Origin: DATKEJ01 sp963768715
GTDB lineage: Bacteria > Bacteroidota > Rhodothermia > Rhodothermales > DATKEJ01
Direction of reading: 5' to 3'
NCBI GenBank assembly: GCA_963768715.1
Contig: CAVYJC010000008.1
Location: 369,382-433,381 of the forward strand
DNA: 64,000 nt
Within the stretch, counting starts at the first letter, position 1, and each line of letters begins with the position of its first letter. A model generated the notes under the pieces. It was not told the DNA's origin and did not search any database. It was given only the letters and a program-made list of their open reading frames with translations. Below, piece after piece: positions 17,846-27,904 of this stretch. The translations under genes were made by a program, and so were the position numbers.

Positions 17846-18959
17846 TCAAGGTCCGGCGACTTCGGAATTCGGACCTCGAACTTCGGACCTTAAGTCCGCC
17901 GCCCTGTCAAGGATTTCCTCCCTGGTGACCCCGGCCGCCTCATACATCGCAAAGATGTTGTCGAACGGCGTCTCCGGCGGCACCGAGTGCGAGGCCGCCA
18001 GGATGTACCCGCCGCCACCCGTAGTCATCCCTTCCACGAGTCGTCTCGTCTCGCGATAGACGTCGTCGGCCGATCCATTCGGAAGGAGTTCCTGCGTGTC
18101 GATGCCTCCCATGAAAGCGAGCTCGGCGCCGAACTCGGCCTTGAGGTCCAGCGGATCCATTCCAGGACAGTTAGCCTGGATGGGGTTCAGCACGTCCATC
18201 CCGATCTCGATGAGATCCGGAATAATCGGACGCATCGCGCCGCAGCAGTGGTGAGCCATCCAGATATCCCTGGATTTTGCCGTCGTCATGATCCGGGCAA
18301 GATGCGGCTTTATCTCCCTGCGCCAGGTAACCGGACTCATCATGAGGTTCTGCTGTCCGGCGACGTCGTCTCCCGACCAGAGCCAGTCGATCGACAGGCG
18401 GCTGCAGACGGCCTCCGCAAGGGCGAGCGAGAAAGCCGCCGCTTCTTCTATCATGAAGCGCGAGAGATCTGGCGACTCGACCATATCCAGGAACGCGTCG
18501 TCCATACCGCGGACGCGATACACCATCTCGAAAAGGCATGGGGAGATGTCGCATCCGATGAAGTACCGATCACCCTGTTCCAATACAGGATCCATGTTCG
18601 AGAGCAGATTCGTCGATGTGCTCGTGGGGATAGCGGTAAGCTCGTACAGCTTCCTCATTCGCGCCCCGAAGGGGATTCTTCCGGATCTGATTGAAGGAGC
18701 CGATCCTGACCCAATCGATGCCCCAGACGTCGACGTGTCCTTCGCCCTCGTGCTCATGAACGATGCCCTCCATGGCATGATTGCCGCCGACCCACGTCTG
18801 GCGAATGTCATCACCCATCGCTTCGGCAACGAGAGCCTGAGGGATCTCAAGTTCTTCCGCTAAACGTCGAACGGTGTCGGGATGGAACCACATCCAGATC
18901 GGGAGGCGGTCGACGGTTTCACGCCGCAACGCCGCATGCACACGTTCTTTTGACGTCAT
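17846..18959 (-). pseudogene. Uroporphyrinogen-decarboxylase-fold protein (second), one frame break
   Basis: ATG 18959 starts MTSKERVHAALRRETVDRLP, the standard N-terminus of URO-D-fold methyltransferase relatives. The first frame runs through HVDVWGIDWVRIGSFNQIR to about 18610, where one surplus base shifts to the next frame: LLSNMDPVLEQGDRYFIGCD, DWLWSGDDVAGQQNLMMSP, IWMAHHCCGAMRPIIPDLIE, AFMGGIDTQELLPNG, YILAASHSVPPETPFDNI. HHCCGA replaces the HSDGD of the first paralogue, so the two proteins are not redundant. Joined length about 370 aa. The C-terminal tail RSEVRGPNSEVAGP is encoded by a GTCCG-type micro-repeat (17849-17898). Cytoplasmic; role inferred as part of a catabolic cluster. Confidence 0.75.
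17849..17898. repeat. GTCCGAA-type micro-repeat inside a gene end
   Basis: Imperfect copies of TCCGAAGT-like units. Read on the minus strand they encode the last 15 or so residues of the URO-D-fold protein before its TGA stop. Confidence 0.75.
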
Positions 18960-19008
18960 TGTCGTGCCTGTTACTAACCTCCTGCTCAATGTCCCAGGGA
19001 AGAAAGGT

Positions 19009-19044
19009 AAATGACGGAATGATGAATGATGGATGATAAATGGG
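19009..19044. repeat. GATGAATGAT-type micro-repeat
   Basis: Imperfect units of AATGATG/GATGAATG in the gap between the esterase stop and the URO-D-fold gene start. Part of the window-wide intergenic micro-repeat pattern. Confidence 0.6.
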
Positions 19045-19122
19045 GCCGTACGGCTCGATGCAACCATCATTCTCGCGAAGCCTGCACCCAAAGGACTTCG
19101 GACCCCAGACATGCGACCCAGG

Positions 19123-21606
19123 TCAGTGCACGACCAGCATCTTCCTTGTCTCGACGACGGATCCGGCATCCATCCGATAGAAGTAGACCCCGGATGCAAG
19201 CGTCCTCGAGTCGATCGTCAGGCTGTGCTCGCCGGCGGCGACCTGGGTGTTGAGCAACTCCCTTACCGTCCGGCCCAGCGCGTCGTGGAGTGAAAACCGC
19301 ACCCGTTGAGTGGTGGGCAGGGTGTAACGGATCGTGGTTCTGGACGAGAGGGGATTCGGATAGTTTTGGCTCAAGCTGAAACCCTCAGGAAGATCGCTGC
19401 TTTCCGTCGACACGGGCACCATCCCGACGAACTCGAATACGTCACTGCTTGTGACTGGCTTCCTTGTGACAAGAAGGAACGCGTCTCCGGGAACCGGCGG
19501 CACGACTTCTCCGAACCCAGTAAATGAAAGCAACCAGGCGGGAAACGGCTCAGCGTTAGGGTCTTGCTCGACGATGTACAGGGTCTCGCCGACATTCGGG
19601 TAACCGTCACCGTTCGGATCGGCAAACAACACGTCGCGCAAACCGCCTTCCGTGACATTTTCGACGGTGAAGCGCATCTCCTTAGCAGGGAAGCCAAACA
19701 GTGTGCTGGATGTATCGATAGCGTCGGAGGCAATTGAAAGGGAATAATCGTCAGGCGTCGCGAGCAGGTCTCTCGAACCACCCCCGATGTTGACGCTCGG
19801 TGCGGTCACGTTGACCCCGACCGTCACCGACGGATTATTCCACCCGCTCAGCTCACGGTTCACCGTCGCACGAGTTAAGTCGTTTATTAACAGCCTTATG
19901 CCATCGAACACCGGACTCTCTGCCCGGCTCACGGGTAGATCGGACAGAATCTTCTGATCGAGGTCGAGATCACGCACGGAATAGGTTTTCGTGCCGTCAT
20001 CCTGAATGTTGAACGTCACTCGATATCGGTGTCCGCTGAGATCGGGTACGGACACAAAACTGACGACGATCGTTGCGCCCGAAGCTCCCATCGTATGATC
20101 GAATTGATCGGTCGAGAACCGAGGAGTCTGCTTCCTGAAGACCGGGCTCTGGTCAAAGGATTTCGAGATATCATCTGCGATCTCCAGTTGGAGGACCGCT
20201 GTGGGTGAATTGGGAAGCGCCTCGAGGTTGACATCGACATCTCGAATCGCCGTGCTGGAGGCGAGATCGAACGACTCTATCCTGGCGAAGGAGGCACCTC
20301 CGTCCCCACTGTAGAGAAGGGTGGCTGTAAGATTATCCGACTCGACGTCGACGGCGCGATACTGTAGTGTGAGCAGGGTGTCGGCTAGCTCCTCGCCGGA
20401 TCGAAAGGGGAAATCGAAAAGACGGGCGTACGGGGCGCCGTTTCCTTCGGCGTCGATCGGAAACGTATCCGACTCCGACCGTGCATAAATGAATCCATCG
20501 TGGTCGATGAGGAAGAGCCGAACTCTTGCTAGCGGTGAATCCGGAAGCCCATGTGTGTCGAGACCGAAGGCTCCGTCATTTTCCACGTCTGCGTCGATCA
20601 ACGTCCACTGCTCGTCGGGGCTCCGTTGAAACCAGAGTTCAATAGTATCGTCCGGGTTGGGGGCCGACCAGTGGATAGCGGTGGGGGCTTCGTCCATGGG
20701 ATCGGCTGCCACCGGCGTCTCGATATCGATCGCGCGTTCGAGAAGGCGATGTTGCGCAAAGAGCCAGTCCTGCAGCTTCACGTCGTTGTACCACTGGTCC
20801 CAGGGTCCGTGACCCTGGCCCGGAAACCCTGAGTAGATAAGGCTAGGGTGGGCAGCCAGAGCTGCGTCGAGCTCCGCGTTGGAAAGCTGCACGCACGTGT
20901 ACGGGCCGCAATTGGTGTACAGGGCATCCGTTCCTAACTGCTCCAACGCGAAAACAATGTCCTTGTCCCATGCGGCCGGAACCACGGGGTCAGACTCCCC
21001 GTGCACAATCCAGAAGGGGACGTTGCCCAGGTTTGAAGCGAACATTGGGTCCCAACCACCGCTCATGGGAATAGCGGCTGCGAAGAGGTTGCGATCGCCT
21101 GTGCGTGCGACGGCCTCATAGGTTCCGAAGCCACCCAAGGACAGACCCGTTATGTATACGCGATCCGGGTCGATGTTGAATTCGACGCTCAAGCTGTCAA
21201 GAATCGCGAACGTTGTCGCCAGTTCGGGACGTATCGGTGCGTCCGGACTACTGGAATTCCACGTACCACCACTCGGCGCTTGCGGCGCGACGACGAACGA
21301 GGGATGACGTGCCTGCGTAGCCGGATCGGCCCAGGCGGTGGCCATTCGATGACTCGCGATATGGCGCTCGTTGTCGTCTCCTCTCTCACCGGAACCGTGG
21401 AGTGCCAGGACGACTGGATACGGCTGCATCGGATCATATTCCCCCGGTACGAACAAACGATACTTCAGCGTGAATCCGTCCAGCGTGTAGGACCTCCTTT
21501 CAAATTGATCGACGAGTTCCTGCGGCTGAGAGAGCGCCACGTCACATGGAGGGAGAAGCAGGAATAGAACAAAGCCAACACTGCGTTGGAGTTTCCCTGA
21601 GATCAT
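19123..21606 (-). CDS. Exported alpha/beta-hydrolase esterase with type IX secretion sorting domain
   Basis: 827 aa from ATG 21606, chosen because MISGKLQRSVGFVLFLLLPP gives a signal peptide. The N-terminal domain is a dienelactone-hydrolase/PHB-depolymerase-type esterase: oxyanion region VVLALHGSGERGDD, nucleophile GLSLGGFG, acid in HGESDPVVPAAWD and histidine in GFPGQGHGPWDQWY. A long beta-rich middle follows, with PNGDGYPNVGETL (calcium-binding-like). The C-terminal 80 residues are a type A T9SS sorting domain: SLSQNYPNPLSSRTTIRYTL, ALGRTVRELL, SGVYFYRMDAGS. It is therefore exported and probably surface-anchored or released, cleaving esters in polymers. Frame is clean throughout. Confidence 0.88.
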   Translation of the reverse strand: MISGKLQRSVGFVLFLLLPPCDVALSQPQELVDQFERRSYTLDGFTLKYRLFVPGEYDPMQPYPVVLALHGSGERGDDNERHIASHRMATAWADPATQARHPSFVVAPQAPSGGTWNSSSPDAPIRPELATTFAILDSLSVEFNIDPDRVYITGLSLGGFGTYEAVARTGDRNLFAAAIPMSGGWDPMFASNLGNVPFWIVHGESDPVVPAAWDKDIVFALEQLGTDALYTNCGPYTCVQLSNAELDAALAAHPSLIYSGFPGQGHGPWDQWYNDVKLQDWLFAQHRLLERAIDIETPVAADPMDEAPTAIHWSAPNPDDTIELWFQRSPDEQWTLIDADVENDGAFGLDTHGLPDSPLARVRLFLIDHDGFIYARSESDTFPIDAEGNGAPYARLFDFPFRSGEELADTLLTLQYRAVDVESDNLTATLLYSGDGGASFARIESFDLASSTAIRDVDVNLEALPNSPTAVLQLEIADDISKSFDQSPVFRKQTPRFSTDQFDHTMGASGATIVVSFVSVPDLSGHRYRVTFNIQDDGTKTYSVRDLDLDQKILSDLPVSRAESPVFDGIRLLINDLTRATVNRELSGWNNPSVTVGVNVTAPSVNIGGGSRDLLATPDDYSLSIASDAIDTSSTLFGFPAKEMRFTVENVTEGGLRDVLFADPNGDGYPNVGETLYIVEQDPNAEPFPAWLLSFTGFGEVVPPVPGDAFLLVTRKPVTSSDVFEFVGMVPVSTESSDLPEGFSLSQNYPNPLSSRTTIRYTLPTTQRVRFSLHDALGRTVRELLNTQVAAGEHSLTIDSRTLASGVYFYRMDAGSVVETRKMLVVH

Positions 21607-21745
21607 GGGATGCGTCGGTGTGGTGCGGCAAATTCGAAATGGGACAAACCAAAGTATGCCACCGACAAAAGATTCAAACCTCAAGGCCAAATAGCAATAC
21701 TCGTCGCGGGTTCAGAAGGAATCGACGTTGCGATGACCACGCTCT

Positions 21746-21807
21746 CGGACTTCAGACCCCTGACCTTAGACGCTCGACGTTAGACGTCGGACGTTGGACG
21801 TTTTTTC
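21746..21807. repeat. GACGTTAGACGTCGGACG-type micro-repeat
   Basis: Short imperfect units of (T/C)GACGT(T)(A/G) in the divergent gap between the esterase gene and the LOG-family gene, ending in a run of six Ts. It could include promoter elements. Confidence 0.7.
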
Positions 21808-21852
21808 CTTAGACTTGCGCGTCCGATTCCAGCAAGAAACCGACAACGTCTG

Positions 21853-22566
21853 ATGAACCCTGCCCTCAAGAATCCAAAAAAGCTATCCGAAAACGAAGAG
21901 GCGGCGTGGCATGAGTCACGCGTGAACGACCTCTGGCGCGTCTTTCGCATCATGTCGGAGTTCGTCGAAGGTTTCGACAGGATGTCGAAAGTCGGCCCGT
22001 GCGTTTCCATTTTCGGGTCGGCGCGCACCAGGCCTTCCGATCCTGCTTACGGTGTCGCCATCGATGTGGCGCGTGAACTGGTAAAGCGCGAATTTGGCGT
22101 CATTACCGGTGGTGGACCTGGCGTGATGGAGGCGGCGAACAAGGGGGCGATGGAGTCGAACGGCATTTCGGTCGGACTTGCCATCGACCTGCCTTTGGAG
22201 CAGCACGAGAACAAGTATGTGACCGATCATCTGATGATCGAGTTCGACTACTTTTTCGTGCGCAAGACCATGTTCGTCAAGTACGCCCAGGGATTCATCG
22301 TTCTCCCGGGAGGACTGGGCACGCTCGACGAGCTGTTTGAAGCGCTCACCCTCATCCAGACCGAACGTTCGAAGCACTTTCCCGTGATTCTCATGGGGTC
22401 GTCGTTCTGGTCGGGACTCTTGGACTGGCTTCGCGACACCGTCCTGGCTGCCGGCAACATTTCTCCTGAGGATTTAGATCTGTTTCGCATCTGCGACGAT
22501 CCCGTCGAGGCGGTCGATATCATCGAGGAATTTTATCGGGAACGGATGCTGCAGCCGAATTTCTAA
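21853..22566 (+). CDS. LOG-family protein (TIGR00730 Rossmann fold)
   Basis: 237 aa. The nucleotide-binding motif VITGGGPGVMEAANKGA and the family signature LPGGLGTLDELFEAL are both present, with FYFFVRK-like YFFVRKTMFVKYAQGF between. Proteins with these motifs are lysine-decarboxylase-like in name only; characterised members are cytokinin riboside 5'-monophosphate phosphoribohydrolases or pyrimidine/purine nucleotide 5'-monophosphate nucleosidases. Cytoplasmic. N-terminal 45 residues form a charged helix seen in the longer (type II) subgroup. Downstream sequence is a GTCCG repeat starting a few bases after the stop. Confidence 0.88.
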   Translation: MNPALKNPKKLSENEEAAWHESRVNDLWRVFRIMSEFVEGFDRMSKVGPCVSIFGSARTRPSDPAYGVAIDVARELVKREFGVITGGGPGVMEAANKGAMESNGISVGLAIDLPLEQHENKYVTDHLMIEFDYFFVRKTMFVKYAQGFIVLPGGLGTLDELFEALTLIQTERSKHFPVILMGSSFWSGLLDWLRDTVLAAGNISPEDLDLFRICDDPVEAVDIIEEFYRERMLQPNF

Positions 22567-22570
22567 AGAA

Positions 22571-22604
22571 GTCCGGCGTCCGTTGTCCGTCGTCCGGGGT
22601 CCGA
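22571..22604. repeat. GTCCG micro-repeat
   Basis: Five GTCCG cores spaced by two to three bases, starting five bases after the LOG-protein stop codon. Same core as at 17849, 27494 and 29461. Confidence 0.8.
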
Positions 22605-22662
22605 TCCCGACGGTTCGGTAGATTCAGCAGTTTGATCTTCGTTCCTTGACCGTCGCTCCCCG

Positions 22663-24021
22663 ATGAAGTCTTCCCGTACCATGCCCGTCCTCTTCCTGGG
22701 GGTGCTCACGACGGCGCTCGATATCGCGCTCGTGGCGACTACGCTCCCGGCTATCAGGAGGGCGTTCGAGCTCGATGAGCGCAGTGCCTCGTGGCTTCTG
22801 GGGACGTTCGTCCTCTTCACGCTGCTTGGTCTTCCGCTCATGACCAAGTTGTCTGACCGGCATGGACGGCGAACTGTCTATCTGATCGACTTTGGACTGT
22901 TCATACTGGGCGGACTCGTCATGATCTCGTCGAACGAGTTCGTACAGTTGATGGTTGGACGAGCGCTGCAGGGGCTTGGCGCGGCAGGTATTTTTCCGGT
23001 TGCCAGTGCCGTTATCGGCGATACGATTGAGCCAGGTCGCCGGGGTCGGGCGCTCGGCATTCTCGGATCGGTGTATGGCCTCGCATTCATGTTCGGTCCG
23101 ATTCTTGGCGGCATTCTCGTTCAGTTCGGCTGGCGGTGGCCCTTCGTCGCGAATCTCGTTCTTGCAACCATTGTGCTTATCGTCAGCCGGAAGCACGTCC
23201 CCGATTTCAAGGCGGAGTCCAAAGAGCCCATAGACTGGGCCGGGATTGCTGTGCTTGCTGCACTCCTGGGCGCCGTCTCGATCGGAATGAACCAGATCGA
23301 CACCGAGGCGATCGCAGAAAGCTTTTTGTCCTTGCGAGTCTGGCCGCTTCTGGTGATCAGTATCCTTCTTGTACCCGTATTCGGGCGACTCGAGAAGAGA
23401 GCGGGGGACCCAGTTCTTCGACTCAGTCTGATTGGAAGGCGACAGGTTATGCTCGTCTGTCTCTTTGCGACGGCGGCGGGTCTCGTCGAGGCGGGATTCG
23501 TCTTCATGACCGACTTTACGCACAATGCGCTCGAGGTCAGCATGCGTACGGCATCCTTCATGCTTCTTCCGTTGGTGGGCGCCGTTTCGTTTGCGTCGCC
23601 GTTGGCAGGGAGGCTTCTCGATCGCATCGGTTCGAGGCGGATTATTGGAGGGGGGCTTTTTCTGATCACCGGTGGCATGGGGATCCTGGGCTGGGTCAGC
23701 CCATCTGCAACAGCCTTCTACGCCGGCTCCATTCTCATCGGGATGGGATTGGCGTGTTTGCTTGGTTCTGCACTCAGCTACATCCTACTGACGGAGGCGG
23801 AGGTTAGCGAGCGGACGGTTGCTCAGGGAATGAATACCATTTTCATCAGCATCGGCCAGCTGCTCGGCTCAGCTTTGATAGGCGCCATCGCAGCATCGGC
23901 ACTGACGCCCAGTGCAGGATACCAGAAGGCTTTTTCGTGGATAGCGATCGCGTCGGCAGCGCTCTTCGTCGTGTCTTTCCTTCTGAAAGATCGCCAGACT
24001 GAACTCCAAAGCGTTCGGTAA
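22663..24021 (+). CDS. MFS drug:proton antiporter-type transporter
   Basis: 452 aa with at least twelve hydrophobic helices. The MFS signature KLSDRHGRRTVYLI lies between helices 2 and 3, and GRALQGLGAAGIFPVASAVI with FGPILGGILVQFGWRWPFV resembles motif C of export-type (antiporter) MFS proteins. It likely exports small hydrophobic compounds at the inner membrane. Followed by a repeat-filled gap of 176 bases before the BNR-protein gene; no regulator adjacent. Confidence 0.85.
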   Translation: MKSSRTMPVLFLGVLTTALDIALVATTLPAIRRAFELDERSASWLLGTFVLFTLLGLPLMTKLSDRHGRRTVYLIDFGLFILGGLVMISSNEFVQLMVGRALQGLGAAGIFPVASAVIGDTIEPGRRGRALGILGSVYGLAFMFGPILGGILVQFGWRWPFVANLVLATIVLIVSRKHVPDFKAESKEPIDWAGIAVLAALLGAVSIGMNQIDTEAIAESFLSLRVWPLLVISILLVPVFGRLEKRAGDPVLRLSLIGRRQVMLVCLFATAAGLVEAGFVFMTDFTHNALEVSMRTASFMLLPLVGAVSFASPLAGRLLDRIGSRRIIGGGLFLITGGMGILGWVSPSATAFYAGSILIGMGLACLLGSALSYILLTEAEVSERTVAQGMNTIFISIGQLLGSALIGAIAASALTPSAGYQKAFSWIAIASAALFVVSFLLKDRQTELQSVR

Positions 24022-24116
24022 GCGGTTTGAGCGGTTTGAGCGGTTTGAGCGCAGAGCGAATTGAGCGATAGGCGATTCAGACTAGAAGACTAGAAGACTA
24101 GAAGACTAGAAGACTG
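24021..24116. repeat. Two back-to-back tandem repeats (CGGTTTGAG and CTAGAAGA)
   Basis: At 24021-24052 are three copies of the 9-base unit CGGTTTGAG starting at the last base of the MFS stop codon. At 24079-24116 are four to five copies of the 8-base unit ACTAGAAG, the same unit as at 15375-15411. They fill most of the gap before the next gene. Confidence 0.9.
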
Positions 24117-24197
24117 GTATTGACGCATTCTGCACACCGCCAACCCGTTCGCGAATTAAATTTGTTCGCGACTCACTTCCAGAACTACTACGACGCC

Positions 24198-27100
24198 ATG
24201 AGATTCCTCTTCGCATTTGCAACCGTCCTCACTGTATCAATCGTCGGTATTTCGCCCGCCAGCGCGCAACATCAGCCGGCCGCAGTTCAGCGGATGACCG
24301 ACTCGACCTTCGTCGGCCTGGAATTTCGCAGTATTGGACCCGCGTTTATGTCGGGCCGAATTGCCGACATCGCGCTCCAACCCGATGATCCGAACGTCTG
24401 GTACGTCGCCGTCGGTTCGGGGGGTGTCTGGAAGACGGTGAATGCCGGCACGACGTGGGATCCTGTTTTTGAAAAGGAGAGCTCGTATTCGATCGGCTGC
24501 GTGACGGTGGATCCGAGCAACACGCACACCGTCTGGGTCGGGACCGGTGAGAATGTCGGAGGGCGACACGTCGGATTCGGCGACGGCGTCTACCGGAGCG
24601 ACGACGGGGGGAAGTCGTGGGAGAACATGGGGCTGAAAGCTTCGGAGCATATCTCGAAGATCATTGTCAACCCGACGAATTCGGACGTCATCTGGGTTGC
24701 TGCACAGGGTCCGCTTTGGAAATCCGGGGGAGACCGCGGCCTCTACAAGACGACGGACGGGGGCAAGACCTGGAAGAAGACGCTCGGCGACGACAAATGG
24801 GTCGGCGCCACTGACATCGTGATTGATCCACGCACGCCCGATCGACTTTATGCCGCCACCTGGCAGCGCCATCGGACCGTGGCTGCTTACATGGGCGGAG
24901 GACCCGGATCGGCGATCTACCGCAGCGAGGACGGAGGTGAGACCTGGACGAAGCTCACAAACGGTATCCCGAAATCGAACCTCGGGAAGATCGGCTTAGC
25001 CGTCTCTCCGCAGAAGCCGGACGTGGTCTATGCGGACATCGAGCTCGACCGAAAGACCGGCGGCCTCTTCCGGTCGACGAATCGTGGGGCGTCCTGGACG
25101 AAGATGTCAAATGCCGTCTCAGGCGGCACAGGTCCGCATTACTACCAGGAGTTGTACGCCTCGCCACATGCGTTCGATCGGCTCTACCTCATGGATGCCT
25201 CGATGCAGATTTCGGATGACGGCGGGAAGACGTTCCGGCGTATGAACGAGAAGTTCAAGCACGGCGACAACCACGCCATGGCTTTCCGGCCGGACGACCC
25301 CGATTACCTCATTTTTGGAACGGATGGTGGCGTGTATCAGAGCTTCGACCTTGCGAAGACATGGCAATTCGTGGCGAATCTCCCGGTTACACAGTTTTAC
25401 AAGGTTGCCCTCGACGACAGCGAGCCGTTCTACAATGTCTATGGCGGCACGCAGGACAACAGCTCCGAGGGAGGTCCGTCGAGGACCGACAACGCGCAGG
25501 GCATTCGCAATGCGGACTGGAAGCTCGTCTTGGATTGGGACGGGCACCAGCCGGCCACCGAACCCGGCAATCCTGACATCATGTATGCGGAGCGGCAGGA
25601 GGGGACGCTTTCGCGTATCGACCTTACGACCGGTGAAGTCATCGACATCCAACCGCAGCCCGGGCCGGAGGAGGGTTTCGAGCGCTTCAACTGGGACTCC
25701 CCGATTCTCGTAAGCCCGCACAAACCGTCGCGGATTTACTACGGGTCGTACCGTGTCTGGAAGTCGGACAATCGAGGCGACGGCTGGACTGCCATTTCGG
25801 GCGATCTGACTCGTCATCAGGAACGTCTCGCGCTGCCGATCATGGGCAGGCAGCAGAGCTGGGACAACCCCTGGGATGTCGCCGCAATGTCCACGTTCAA
25901 TACCATCACCTCACTTGCCGAGTCGCCCGTGAAGGAGGGCGTCATTTACGCGGGCACCGACGACGGGCTGATCCAGGTTACCGAGGATGGTGGCACAACC
26001 TGGCGCGCCATTGAAGTGGGATCGCTTCCCGGTGTCCCGAATCGCGCCTTCGTGAACGACATCAAGGCCGATCTTTTCGACGCAAACACCGTCTATGTGG
26101 CACTCGACAATCATAAGGAGGGTGACTTCACGCCGTACCTGTTCAAGAGCACCGATCTCGGTCACACTTGGAAATCCATCCGCGCGAATATTCCGGATCG
26201 GACGATCGTCTGGCGAACGGTGCAGGATCACGTAAAGCCGGGACTCTTGTTCGCTGCGACGGAGTGGGGCGTGTACTTCACGGTGAACGGCGGCGGGCAT
26301 TGGGTCAAGCTGACTGGCGGCTTGCCCACGATCGCGTTCAGAGACCTGGCCATCCAGCGTCGCGAGAACGATCTGGTCGGCGCGTCGTTTGGCCGCGGAT
26401 TTTATGTGCTCGACGATTATTCACCGCTGAGAGAGGTGTCTGAGGATGCCCTTTCGAAGGAAGCGACGTTGTTTAGTCCGAAGGATGCCTGGTGGTACGT
26501 CCCGCGGCCCACGATAGATTTCAATTCGGAAAAAGGTGGGCAGGGGGATGCTTATTTCGTTGCCCCTAATCCACCTTTCGGGGCTGTCTTCACGTATTAC
26601 TTGAGGGATAGTCTTGAGACAGCCGGCGAAATTCGTCGCGAGAAAGAGAAGCCTCTTCAGAAGGCAGGGAAGGACATTCCGTTTCCGGGATGGGAGGCCC
26701 TCGAGGCTGAAAAGAGGGAGGATCAGCCGCACGTCTGGCTCACGGTTACCGATGCGGAAGGTACGGTTGTGCGTCGCGTGCAGGGACCGGTCACGGCCGG
26801 GTTCCACCGGGTGGCCTGGGATCTTCATTATCCGTCGCCGGACGCGATTACAGCGACGGGTGTCGCGTCCACTGGTGAGCAAGAGGAGCCGGTCGTGGGC
26901 ATGTTGGCCGCGCCCGGGACGTATACCGTTACCCTGTCGAAGGAGGTTAACGGTGTCGCCACCTCGCTGTCCGAACCTCAGACGTTCCACGTAGTTCCGC
27001 TCAGAAAGGGAGCCCTCGAAGGCGCTCCCTATGAAGAGGTCGCGGTATTCTGGCGAGCATTGGAGGATGCGACCCGTCGCAGTTCGGCGGTGGGTGTTGC

Positions 27101-27493
27101 CCTCAATGATGCGCTGAAGAAGGGCAAGGCGATGCAGGTTGCCCTCACTCGTGCTCGTGCTGTGCCCGGTGACGTGGATGCGCAGTCTACACGAAGTCCG
27201 ACAGGGACTCCTCGCCCTCGACGCGAGTCTGAACGGATTGGCAGCAAAGCGAGAGGTCGGAGAGAAGACGAAACCGACGATCGGATCACGCCTCGCAGCA
27301 ATCAGCCGCGGAGTGTATCGGTCGACCTACGGGCCGACTGAAACCGATCGGGACGGCCTCGCCATCGTCAATGCGCAACTGAACGATCGTGAAGGCGCAG
27401 CTCGAAAAGCTTCAGGCGGACTTGTCCGCCCTCGGAAAGACGCTGATCGAGGCAGGGGCGCCGTGGGTCGAAGGGGAAGGGTTGCCGGAATAA
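24198..27493 (+). pseudogene. Exported BNR/VPS10 (sortilin-like) propeller protein, two frame breaks near the C-terminus
   Basis: ATG 24198 (MRFLFAFATVLTVSIVGISP) begins a signal peptide ending ASAQ. The mature protein has repeated Asp-box motifs YRSDDGGKSWENM, YKTTDGGKTWKK, YRSEDGGETWTKL, FRSTNRGASWTKM, QVTEDGGTTWRAI of a large ten-bladed-type propeller, as in VPS10/sortilin-like 'WD40/YVTN/BNR' proteins, then a beta-sandwich (VWLTVTDAEGTVVRRVQGPV). The helical C-terminal tail is restored only by two frame changes, near 27185 and 27385, giving LHEVRQGLLALDASLNGL and then KAQLEKLQADLSALGKTLIE to a stop at 27493. About 1,100 aa. Role: extracellular glycan or protein binding, possibly glycosidase-like; uncertain. 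Confidence 0.8.
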
Positions 27494-27904
27494 GCCGTCC
27501 GAAGTCCGAAGTCCGTGGTCCATACGTCCTCCGACAGTTAGGCTGCTCCTGTATTTCGAAGGTATTGGCCGAACGTCGTCAATTGAGCGACGAGTTGACG
27601 ATGCCTCAGTAGCTCCGGATGTATAGTTTCGAGATTCGATATCGACGGGGTCATGAAGGACAGCTGTGTCATTCACCGCGCAGGCGGGCAAGTCCAAGTT
27701 CGTCGAATTCTTGGTGGATCCCCAATCCTTCAGCGATGTTAGACCTACAGGACTCCGCCTCGGCGGCTTTGACCGCAAAATGCCAAGGCAGACCTTCCGG
27801 GTGCACTGTGGCTGATGTCTGTTGCCAGTTCGGCGTCGACAAGACCTCCAGATCCGGAGACCGCGACTGCCCAAGTTTCGTGTTCGATGTATCGGTGTTT
27901 GAAG
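27494..27904. other. Intergenic stretch with GTCCG repeat and no recognised gene
   Basis: 411 bases between two convergent genes. A GTCCGAA micro-repeat occupies 27494-27530 directly after the BNR-protein stop. The rest has short open frames on both strands (for example GTG 27667, starting VSFTAQAGKSKFVEFLVDP) that show no known domain. It could be a decayed gene fragment. Confidence 0.45.

Noticed and set aside
21853..22566. Lysine decarboxylase
   Set aside because: PGGLGTLDE and GGGPGVMEAAN motifs define the LOG nucleoside-monophosphate hydrolase family; the decarboxylase name is historical.
27368..27874. Possible 168-aa minus-strand gene
   Set aside because: Overlaps the corrected C-terminus of the BNR protein and shows no recognisable domain.
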